Shown: positions 1-5,188 of the stretch, one piece after another
How the letters are laid out: every line of letters starts with the position of its first letter
Position numbering within the stretch: the stretch's first letter is position 1
Origin: a bacterium
GTDB taxonomy: Bacteria; Bipolaricaulota; Bipolaricaulia; UBA7950; UBA9294
DNA length: 8,839 bases
Assembly: GCA_030671645.1 (NCBI GenBank)
Contig: DAOVHV010000029.1
Coordinates: 1-8,839 of the forward strand
Reading direction: 5' to 3'
Notes under the pieces: generated by a model
The model's input: the letters and a program-made list of their open reading frames with translations, nothing else
What the model was told of the DNA's origin: nothing
Database searches by the model: none
Made by a program: the position numbers and the translations under genes

Positions 1-1
1 C

Positions 2-463
2 ATTGTGCGGAGCGTCTTGGGGCGTGGTTTGCATTATTACTTTGAACGAATCTTCTTCTGGTTCCCAGGCATACGAAAGATGTACGGTACCCTCAAACAG
101 TTCACCAATGCTCTGCTCAATCGATCTTCAACATCATCGTTCAAGCAAGTGGTGATGTTCGAGTACCCGAAAGAGGGGATTAACGTCCTGGGGTTGGTAA
201 CCAACGAAGATTTGGGCAAGCTCCAAGAGGTAACAGGCGAAGAATGTGTTCTCGTCTACACCCCGACGGCTCCCAACCCCTTGTCAGGATACATGCTCAT
301 TATTCCGAAGCGGCTGTTGACCTATGTCGACATGCCGGTGGAAGATGCCTTGTCCATGGTCATATCCAGCGGCTCGGCTCTTCCGGACTCCCTCAGAACG
401 ATTCAAATCGAAGAGGAGAAAGAGAAGCGCTCCTGGTTGCCTTCCTTCCGGAAGCGTTCCTAG
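2..463 (+). CDS. DUF502 family membrane protein, 5'-truncated
   Basis: The reading frame is open to the left edge (Ile codon at 2-4), so this is the C-terminal part of a longer gene; the GTG at 5 is probably internal. About 153 residues are visible. The DUF502 hallmarks are a Pro/Lys-Glu-Gly stretch followed by NVLGLVTNE, then VYTPTAPNPLSGYMLIIPK, then DMPVEDALSMVISSG. Family members are about 200 residues and start with two transmembrane helices, which would lie outside the window. The first visible residues (YYFERIFFWFPGIRKMYGTLKQF, in part) match the segment that follows the second helix. The C-terminus ends in a charged, Lys/Arg-rich tail. The biochemical function of DUF502 proteins is not established, so I assign none. 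The stop lies 13 nt before accD, so co-transcription with the acetyl-CoA carboxylase genes is likely. Family recognition is from memory of its conserved motifs. Confidence 0.85.
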   Translation: MVRSVLGRGLHYYFERIFFWFPGIRKMYGTLKQFTNALLNRSSTSSFKQVVMFEYPKEGINVLGLVTNEDLGKLQEVTGEECVLVYTPTAPNPLSGYMLIIPKRLLTYVDMPVEDALSMVISSGSALPDSLRTIQIEEEKEKRSWLPSFRKRS

Positions 464-476
464 AGGTGGTGATCGC

Positions 477-1319
477 ATGTCGATCTTCAAAGACAAACAA
501 TACCTTCGAGTCAATGTCGATAAGGTCCCGGACGAAAGTCTGTGGATGAAGTGCAAGGCTTGCGGCGAGCTGATCTTCAAACGCCGCGTTCGTGAAAACA
601 ACAACATCTGCCCCAATTGCGGCGAGTATTTCTTCTTGACCGTAGAAGAGCGAATCGAGATGCTGGTGGACGAAGACAACTTTGACAATATCTCCAAAAG
701 CATCGAAGCAGACGATCCGCTGGAATTTGTAGATCGCAAATCCTATCAAGAGCGTGTCGAGCAAGCCCAAGGGGTGACCGGGCTTCCCGATGCCATTGTG
801 GTGGGGCGGACTAAGATCAACGAGGTTGCGGTCATTCTGGGTGTGATGGACTTTCGCTTCATCGGCGGCAGCATGGGATCGGTGATGGGTGAGCAGATTT
901 GCCATGGCATGGAAACAGCCATTGCAGACAAGTGTCCGTTCATCCTCGTTTCGTCCTCGGGTGGCGCCCGCCTGCAGGAAGGTCTCTTCTCGCTGCTGCA
1001 AATGGCCAAGACGACGGCGGTTCGTGCGAAACTGGCCGATGTCGGGTTGCCGTTCATCTCGATCATGACCTATCCCACTTCCGGCGGCGTGCAAGCCTCG
1101 ATTGCCAGTCTGGGTGACATCATCATTGCCGAGCGCGGTGCCATGATCGGTTTTGCCGGACGCCGCGTCATTCAGCACACGATTGCCCAGGAATTGCCCT
1201 CCAACTACCAGACTGACACGTTTGCCTTCGAGCACGGAGCCATCGACCGGGTTGTCAAGCGGGACCACATGCGCGAGGAGCTTTCCACGCTGCTCAGTTT
1301 CTTCGCGGAGGTGGCATGA
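477..1319 (+). CDS. accD: acetyl-CoA carboxylase carboxyltransferase subunit beta
   Basis: This is the beta half of the carboxyltransferase that moves CO2 from carboxybiotin (on AccB) to acetyl-CoA to make malonyl-CoA for fatty-acid synthesis; it works as an AccA2-AccD2 complex in the cytoplasm. The 280-residue protein starts with the AccD zinc ribbon (C26-x2-C29 and C45-x2-C48). The crotonase-like core follows: MDFRFIGGSMGSVMGE (124-139), SSSGGARLQEG (159-169), PTSGGVQAS (200-208) and IGFAGRRVIQ (224-233). E. coli AccD is about 304 residues, so this is a compact but complete version. The ATG at 477 is chosen because AGAGGT (462-467) lies just upstream and the protein then begins directly before the zinc ribbon; the longer open frame starting at 324 would run inside the DUF502 gene. 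The stop overlaps the accA start (ATGA, 1316-1319), which indicates translational coupling and equal subunit supply. Two positions differ from the usual motifs: Tyr for Asp before PT, and Arg for Pro in GFAGPR. Confidence 0.96.
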   Translation: MSIFKDKQYLRVNVDKVPDESLWMKCKACGELIFKRRVRENNNICPNCGEYFFLTVEERIEMLVDEDNFDNISKSIEADDPLEFVDRKSYQERVEQAQGVTGLPDAIVVGRTKINEVAVILGVMDFRFIGGSMGSVMGEQICHGMETAIADKCPFILVSSSGGARLQEGLFSLLQMAKTTAVRAKLADVGLPFISIMTYPTSGGVQASIASLGDIIIAERGAMIGFAGRRVIQHTIAQELPSNYQTDTFAFEHGAIDRVVKRDHMREELSTLLSFFAEVA

Positions 1320-2338
1320 GCGACGAACGCACTCTGGACTTGCTGGAAGCGAAGATTGAGGAACTGAAGCAGCTTAATGTAATGGACGGCATCGACCTGT
1401 CCAGTGAGATTGCCAAGCTGGAGAAGAAACTGGTCGAGCTGCGCCGAGAGCTCTATGCCAATCTATCTGATTGGGAGCGGGTGAAGATCGCCCGCAACCC
1501 AAAACGACCCTATGCTCTGGACTACATTCAGACGATATTCACGGGGTTCTATGAGTTGCACGGCGATCGCATGATCGGAGACGATCGAGCTTTGCTGACC
1601 GGCTTGGCGCAGTTGAACGGCCAAACCGTGGTGATCGTCGCTCAGCAGAAGGGGCGATCCACCGAAGAGAACAAGGAACGATTCTTCGGGATGGCACGTC
1701 CACAGGGCTATCGAAAGGGCGTTCGTGCCATGAAGCTGGCCGAACGCTTCGGGTTCCCTGTGATCACGTTCATCGATACGCCGGGCGCCTACCCGGGTGT
1801 GGAATCCGAGGAAGCAAACATTGGCGGAGCGATTGCTGAGAGCTTGCTTACGATGTCGCAACTAAGAACTCCGATTCTATCCGTGGTCATCGGCGAAGGC
1901 GGGTCCGGCGGTGCATTGGCGATTGGAGTGGCCGACCGTGTCTTGATGCTGGAGAACGCGGTCTATTCGGTCATCACTCCCGAGGGAGCCGCCGCCATCC
2001 TTTGGAAAGAAAAGGACAAAACCAAGGAAGCCGCCGCTGCCCTAAACCTCACGGCCGAACACCTGTCCGAATTGGGATTGATAGACACCGTCATTCCCGA
2101 GCCGTTGGGGGGGGCGCACAAGGATTTCGATCAGACAGTCGAGGCCTTGAAGGCGAGCCTGGTCGGATTCTTGAACGAACTGCGAAAGATCAAGCTCGAC
2201 AAGCTGCTCGACGCGCGATTCAAGCGCTACCGGTCCATAGGCAGCTACCGCGAGCTAGGCGTATCCGAGCAGGAGGCGTACTCCGAAGAGACGGCACCCT
2301 CCGGGGATGCGCCTGTCGAAGAGGCTCCCGACGAATGA
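1316..2338 (+). CDS. accA: acetyl-CoA carboxylase carboxyltransferase subunit alpha
   Basis: This is the alpha half of the acetyl-CoA carboxylase carboxyltransferase; it pairs with AccD encoded directly upstream. The 340-residue protein has the family's N-terminal helical segment (about 1-55, rich in Leu/Glu/Lys and likely coiled), HGDR (82-85), FFGMARPQGYRK (123-134), IDTPGAYPG (153-161), the oxyanion-hole Gly-rich motif GEGGSGGALA (193-202) and SVITPEGAAAILW (218-230). It is about 20 residues longer than E. coli AccA (319); the excess is mostly an acidic, Pro/Glu-rich tail (from about residue 322) with no recognised domain. The ATG at 1316 overlaps the accD stop by 4 nt, and the stop overlaps the ATG of the next gene in the same way (ATGA, 2335-2338), so three genes are chained by coupled stops and starts. 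Adjacent accD-accA order is common in bacteria. No biotin carboxylase or biotin carrier gene is visible here; they must lie elsewhere. Confidence 0.97.
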   Translation: MSDERTLDLLEAKIEELKQLNVMDGIDLSSEIAKLEKKLVELRRELYANLSDWERVKIARNPKRPYALDYIQTIFTGFYELHGDRMIGDDRALLTGLAQLNGQTVVIVAQQKGRSTEENKERFFGMARPQGYRKGVRAMKLAERFGFPVITFIDTPGAYPGVESEEANIGGAIAESLLTMSQLRTPILSVVIGEGGSGGALAIGVADRVLMLENAVYSVITPEGAAAILWKEKDKTKEAAAALNLTAEHLSELGLIDTVIPEPLGGAHKDFDQTVEALKASLVGFLNELRKIKLDKLLDARFKRYRSIGSYRELGVSEQEAYSEETAPSGDAPVEEAPDE

Positions 2339-2786
2339 AACGGATACCGCTCGGCGTAGGCACCCGCCTGTCAGCTAGCGACGGAGTTGGACCTGTCGTT
2401 GCTCAAGCACTGGCTGGCTCGGATTGGATCGCCATCGACTGCGGCACGGCGTTGAGAGCGCAACCGACATTGTGTTTCGCGTACAACCGGACTTGCTGGT
2501 GATCGTCGATGCCGCTCGCATGGGCACGGAGCCGGGAAGCTTCCGCCAGCTGCCGATTGGCACCAACGATCGTGTGCCCGCCTCCACGTACGGTTTGTTC
2601 CCGTCGTTTGTTCTCGCGAACATCGAGTCCGGAGCAAATGAGGCCATCCTCATCGGCATCGCGTCGGCGGATTCATCGCTCGGCAAGGGATTGTCTCCGG
2701 TTGTGGAAACGGTGGATCTCGCCCTGAAAGAACTTCTTCGTCGGAATGACCTGGACGAGATCCCGAAGCACGAATTTCACGTTTGA
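2335..2786 (+). pseudogene. HycI-like hydrogenase maturation protease, frameshifted
   Basis: Two overlapping frames together give one protein of the M52 hydrogenase maturation endopeptidase family, which cleaves the C-terminal tail of a NiFe-hydrogenase large subunit after nickel insertion. From the ATG at 2335 the first frame gives LGVGTRLSASDGVGP and ends productively at AIDCGTA (2431-2451). The homology continues in another frame from 2451 with VESATDIVFRVQPDLLVIVDAA and runs to the stop at 2784-2786. Adding one base near 2451 (GCGTT to GCGGTT) restores a single protein of about 150 residues, close to HycI (156). Asp16 and the Asp of IVDAA (codon 2508-2510) match the family's metal ligands Asp16 and Asp62. 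The third ligand, His90 of HycI, aligns with Tyr (TAC, 2589-2591). Unrepaired, translation stops at 2500-2502 after 55 residues. It may be a pseudogene, a sequencing error, or a diverged protein. The start is coupled to accA. Confidence 0.72.
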
Positions 2787-2794
2787 AGCTTCAA
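2783..2794. repeat. 12-bp palindrome over the protease-like gene's stop codon
   Basis: TTGAAGCTTCAA is a perfect 12-bp palindrome that includes the TGA stop at 2784-2786. It is followed by a second short inverted repeat, CAATCG (2792-2797) and CGATTG (2807-2812), around a 9-nt loop. Neither is followed by a T-run. They could contribute to ending the acc transcript or be chance; the sequence alone does not decide. Confidence 0.35.
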
Positions 2795-2826
2795 TCGGAC
2801 CGTTTTCGATTGCCCCTTGAGATCGG

Positions 2827-2845
2827 CGAGTAGAGGGGCTACTCG
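2827..2845. promoter_or_regulatory. perfect 7-bp inverted repeat abutting the aldolase promoter
   Basis: CGAGTAG (2827-2833) and CTACTCG (2839-2845) form a perfect 7-bp stem around AGGGG. The repeat ends 2 nt before the proposed -35 box at 2848. There is no T-run on either side, so it is a poor intrinsic terminator. Its position fits an operator for an activator or repressor of the aldolase-phosphofructokinase unit, or the end hairpin of the upstream acc transcript. Both readings are inference. Confidence 0.45.
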
Positions 2846-2847
2846 GG

Positions 2848-2876
2848 TTGAGAGCAACGCGTTTACGCGATATAAG
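2848..2876 (+). promoter_or_regulatory. sigma70-like promoter for the fba-pfk unit
   Basis: A -35 box TTGAGA (2848-2853) is separated by exactly 17 nt from a -10 box TATAAG (2871-2876). Each matches the sigma70 consensus at 5 or 4 of 6 positions. Transcription would begin near 2882-2884, which leaves a leader of about 84 nt before the aldolase ATG at 2967. It is the best promoter match I found between genes in this window. It supports the view that the aldolase starts a new transcription unit and that a TTG at 2817 in the same frame is not the translation start, since it lies upstream of the promoter. Confidence 0.6.
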
Positions 2877-2953
2877 TGGGGAGAATCTCAATGCACTGCC
2901 AAGCATTTGGATTGTTGGACGAATCAACGAAATGGAAAACCTCTAGAGCCCTG

Positions 2954-2960
2954 TAAGGAG
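2954..2960 (+). promoter_or_regulatory. ribosome binding site deciding the aldolase start
   Basis: TAAGGAG is a near-perfect Shine-Dalgarno sequence 6 nt before the ATG at 2967. It settles the start choice against upstream in-frame codons, which lack such a site and would add about 50 residues with no family resemblance. Confidence 0.85.
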
Positions 2961-2966
2961 GCCTTG

Positions 2967-3977
2967 ATGCCCTTCTGTGGCGGTGACAAGTTATTGGCTG
3001 CCTATCGACTCGCGCAACGTGACGGCTATGCTTTTATGGCGAACAACGTGGCCGAATCCAATGTATTTCTCGGACTGATCGCTGCCTATTCCGACGCACG
3101 TTCGGACCTGCTCGTACAAATCAGTCCTGGTGCTGCCAAATTCGCCGGAGGCGGAGACAAACGAACCGGGTTGCGAGTTCTTTCCATGATGATCCAGGAG
3201 ATTGCAAACGCTTCTCCCGTCTGCGTGTTTATCAACCTGGATCACTTCACGGTCGACGAAAGAGATCTCATCGATGAAGCGATCGAAGGTCGATTGGTGT
3301 CGTCGATTATGATCGATGCCTCCAAAGATCCGTTTGAGGACAACGTTCGCATCTGTCGCGAAGTGGCTGATTGTGCTGCAGGCTCCGGTATTCTTATCGA
3401 AGCAGAACTTGGAAAGATCAAGGGCGTAGAGGACGAGATCTCGTCAGACGAGGCCCTGTACACTGATCCAGAAGAAGCGGTCGAATTTGTTCGACGTACC
3501 CATGCCGATTTGCTGGCCATTTCCGCAGGAACACAGCATGGCGTATCCAAGGGACGAACGCTGGATCTGCGAGTGGATTTGGCGGGTCGGATTCGCGATC
3601 GATTGTCGGCCAACGGCTTGCAGACGCCGCTTGTGCTTCATGGATCCTCCGGTCTATTGCCGGAACAGGTGCATGAGATGATCGGAAACGGCATCTGCAA
3701 GCTCAACAAGGATACACAGTATCAATACGTTTACGGGCGAGCAGCCTGTGAGTTTTACCGTGACCATGCTGATGCCATTCTTCCTCCTGAGGACATCGAG
3801 GATGATATTCTGAATCTGTTCGCCGAGTCTGACTGGAGCCCGGACAAGTCGCAGTTTGATCCTCGTGTGGTGGGGCGAAGCATCCAGTCGCGAATCGCAG
3901 ATATCGCGGCGGAACTGATTCAGCAAGCCGGAAGCGGCAAGAAAACGTTGTATTTGGAGAAGGAGAGTGAATCGTGA
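2967..3977 (+). CDS. fba: class II fructose-bisphosphate aldolase
   Basis: This enzyme cleaves fructose 1,6-bisphosphate to dihydroxyacetone phosphate and glyceraldehyde 3-phosphate, or runs in reverse, using an active-site divalent metal. The 336-residue protein shows the class II TIM-barrel landmarks in order: YAFMANNVAESN (21-32), QISPGAAKFAGGG (51-63, the substrate-phosphate region of class IIA enzymes), NLDHF with catalytic Asp92 and metal ligand His93, IEAELGKIKGVED (144-156) with the conserved Glu, TQHG with His191, LHGSSG with His225, and CKLNKDTQ (244-251) with the Asn/Asp pair. Length is close to E. coli FbaA (359). The NKDTQ motif resembles class IIA enzymes more than the NVATEL of class IIB/tagatose-type aldolases. 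Other ketose-bisphosphate aldolase activities cannot be excluded. Its stop overlaps the GTG of the phosphofructokinase gene by 4 nt, pairing two consecutive steps of fructose phosphate metabolism. Confidence 0.92.
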   Translation: MPFCGGDKLLAAYRLAQRDGYAFMANNVAESNVFLGLIAAYSDARSDLLVQISPGAAKFAGGGDKRTGLRVLSMMIQEIANASPVCVFINLDHFTVDERDLIDEAIEGRLVSSIMIDASKDPFEDNVRICREVADCAAGSGILIEAELGKIKGVEDEISSDEALYTDPEEAVEFVRRTHADLLAISAGTQHGVSKGRTLDLRVDLAGRIRDRLSANGLQTPLVLHGSSGLLPEQVHEMIGNGICKLNKDTQYQYVYGRAACEFYRDHADAILPPEDIEDDILNLFAESDWSPDKSQFDPRVVGRSIQSRIADIAAELIQQAGSGKKTLYLEKESES

Positions 3978-4999
3978 GAGTCGGGGTCTTAACCGGGGGC
4001 GGGGATTCGCCAGGCATCAACGCGGCACTTCGTTCGATCGTTCGGTTCGGAGCAAAGCGCGACATCGATGTGGTCGGGTTCTTGGAAGGTTGGCGAGGGC
4101 CGTTGGAGAATCTCGTCCAACCCATGACCATGGCCGACGTTTCCGGCATTCTGCATATCGGCGGAACGATTCTTGGAAGCTCGCGTACCAATCCCTTCAA
4201 CGAGTCCGACGGGGTAGAGAAGGTTATCGAAACGATGACAATCAATGCCATCGATTGTCTGATCGCCATTGGAGGCGACGACACGATGGGAGTTGCTCAT
4301 CGGCTGGCGGAATACGGTGTTAAGGCGATTGGTATTCCCCAAACGATCGACAATGACATTGCCCTCACCGACTACTCTCTCGGCTTCTTCTCAGCTTTGG
4401 AAGCGATCACCAGCGCGCTTGATCGATTGCACACAACGGCGGCATCGCACCACCGCGTACTTATCCTCGAGGTGATGGGACGAGACACCGGCTGGCTCAG
4501 TCTCATGGGAGGCGTAGCCGGAGGCGCCGACGTCATCCTCATCCCCGAAGAATTCTTCGACGTGGATTCGATCTTCCGACAGATCAAACGGCGAGAATCG
4601 ATGAAGAAGCGATTCAGTATCGTGATCGTGGCCGAAGGTTCCACACCGGGAGGTCTGAACGGCCAAGTTGTCCACGAGGCGGAAGTGGACGCCTTCGGAC
4701 ACATGCGATTGGGAGGCGTGGGGCAGTACATCGCCAATCAGTTGTCGGAACGAATGCGCATACCGGTACGCGTCACCAATCTTGCCTATTTGCAGCGAGG
4801 GGGAAGTCCGGCGCCGTTCGACCGAATCTTGGCCACTCGATTCGGAGCAGCCGCCATCGAATTCGCGCTTAAGGGTGCGTTTGATGTGATGACAGCGCTT
4901 CACGGTCTGAAGATTGAAGCCGTTCCCCTTGGCGACGCACTGGGTGCATTGCGCCCGGTTCCCGAGGGATTGCTCTATCTGGTCGACCTGTTCGAATAA
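3974..4999 (+). CDS. pfkA: 6-phosphofructokinase, probably PPi-type or mixed
   Basis: This enzyme phosphorylates fructose 6-phosphate at C1; PPi-dependent forms do so reversibly. The 341-residue single-domain protein has TGGGDSPGIN (7-16), IGGDDTMG (99-106), TIDND (124-128, with Asp126 as the likely catalytic base), MGRDTGW (168-174), AEGSTPGG (220-227) and YLQRGGSP (272-279). The donor-determining positions, Gly104 and Gly124 in E. coli ATP-PFK, are Asp103 and Gln123 here. Asp at the first is the mark of PPi enzymes; Gln at the second is neither the ATP-type Gly nor the PPi-type Lys, so phosphoryl donor specificity is open. The GTG start at 3974 is supported by AAGGAG at 3960-3965 and by the immediate TGGGDSPG motif. 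It overlaps the aldolase stop by 4 nt. The last codons (Leu-Phe-Glu-stop) lie inside the first unit of the downstream TTCGAA repeat array. Confidence 0.93.
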   Translation: MRVGVLTGGGDSPGINAALRSIVRFGAKRDIDVVGFLEGWRGPLENLVQPMTMADVSGILHIGGTILGSSRTNPFNESDGVEKVIETMTINAIDCLIAIGGDDTMGVAHRLAEYGVKAIGIPQTIDNDIALTDYSLGFFSALEAITSALDRLHTTAASHHRVLILEVMGRDTGWLSLMGGVAGGADVILIPEEFFDVDSIFRQIKRRESMKKRFSIVIVAEGSTPGGLNGQVVHEAEVDAFGHMRLGGVGQYIANQLSERMRIPVRVTNLAYLQRGGSPAPFDRILATRFGAAAIEFALKGAFDVMTALHGLKIEAVPLGDALGALRPVPEGLLYLVDLFE

Positions 5000-5184
5000 T
5001 TGGACTGGTCGTTCTGTTCGAACAGCGGATTGGAACGATCTGTTCGAATAGCGGATTGGAACGATGTGTTCGAATAGCGGAGTGGTCATTTTGTTCGAAC
5101 AGTGGGTTGGAACGATCTGTTCGAATAGCGGATTGGTCGTTCTGTTCGAACACCGAATGTGATCGATGTGTTCGAATAGCGGAT
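4989..5184. repeat. tandem TGTTCGAA array, eight 25-26 bp units, convergent intergenic
   Basis: Eight units begin with TGTTCGAA at 4989, 5015, 5041, 5067, 5092, 5118, 5143 and 5169, so spacings are 26, 26, 26, 25, 26, 25 and 26. After TGTTCGAA comes (C/T)AGCGGATTGG and then a tail of either AACGATC/G or TCGTTC (TCATTT once). Units that read TTCGAACA (5015, 5092, 5143) always follow a TCGTTC-type tail. Units that read TTCGAATA (5041, 5067, 5118, 5169) always follow an AACGAT-type tail, which is degenerate (ATCGATG) before the last. The TTCGAACA boxes are 10-12 bp palindromes, the best being CTGTTCGAACAG at 5014-5025. The array fills the gap between two converging genes. The first unit encodes the end of the phosphofructokinase; the eighth is partial and ends just before the stop of the minus-strand gene. 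There are no unique spacers, so it is not CRISPR. Function is unknown. Confidence 0.93.
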
Positions 5185-5188
5185 CCGA

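Noticed and set aside
324..476. N-terminal extension of accD to 324
   Set aside because: It overlaps the DUF502 gene, adds 51 Arg/Ser/Pro-rich residues unlike AccD, and the ATG at 477 has a good ribosome binding site.
393..1268. 291-residue open frame on the minus strand opposite accD
   Set aside because: It lies wholly antisense to a clear accD, shows no recognisable motif, and has the low-complexity His/Arg/Asp content typical of antisense frames in this base composition.
2440..2465. Programmed -1 frameshift in the maturation-protease-like gene
   Set aside because: No heptameric slippery sequence is present at the switch, and a simple one-base deletion explains the data; kept as a pseudogene or sequencing error question.
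2817..2966. TTG start giving a 386-residue aldolase
   Set aside because: The extra 50 residues resemble no aldolase, the promoter -10 box lies downstream of the TTG, and TAAGGAG precedes the ATG at 2967.
4391..5153. Minus-strand reading frames with repeated FEQND/SAIRT peptides, suggesting a repeat protein
   Set aside because: They are translations of the TGTTCGAA array and of the antisense of pfk; the 26-bp period shifts frame each unit, and no start with a ribosome binding site was seen.
4989..5184. CRISPR array
   Set aside because: The units are contiguous 25-26 bp repeats and there is no unique spacer sequence between them; no cas gene is present.
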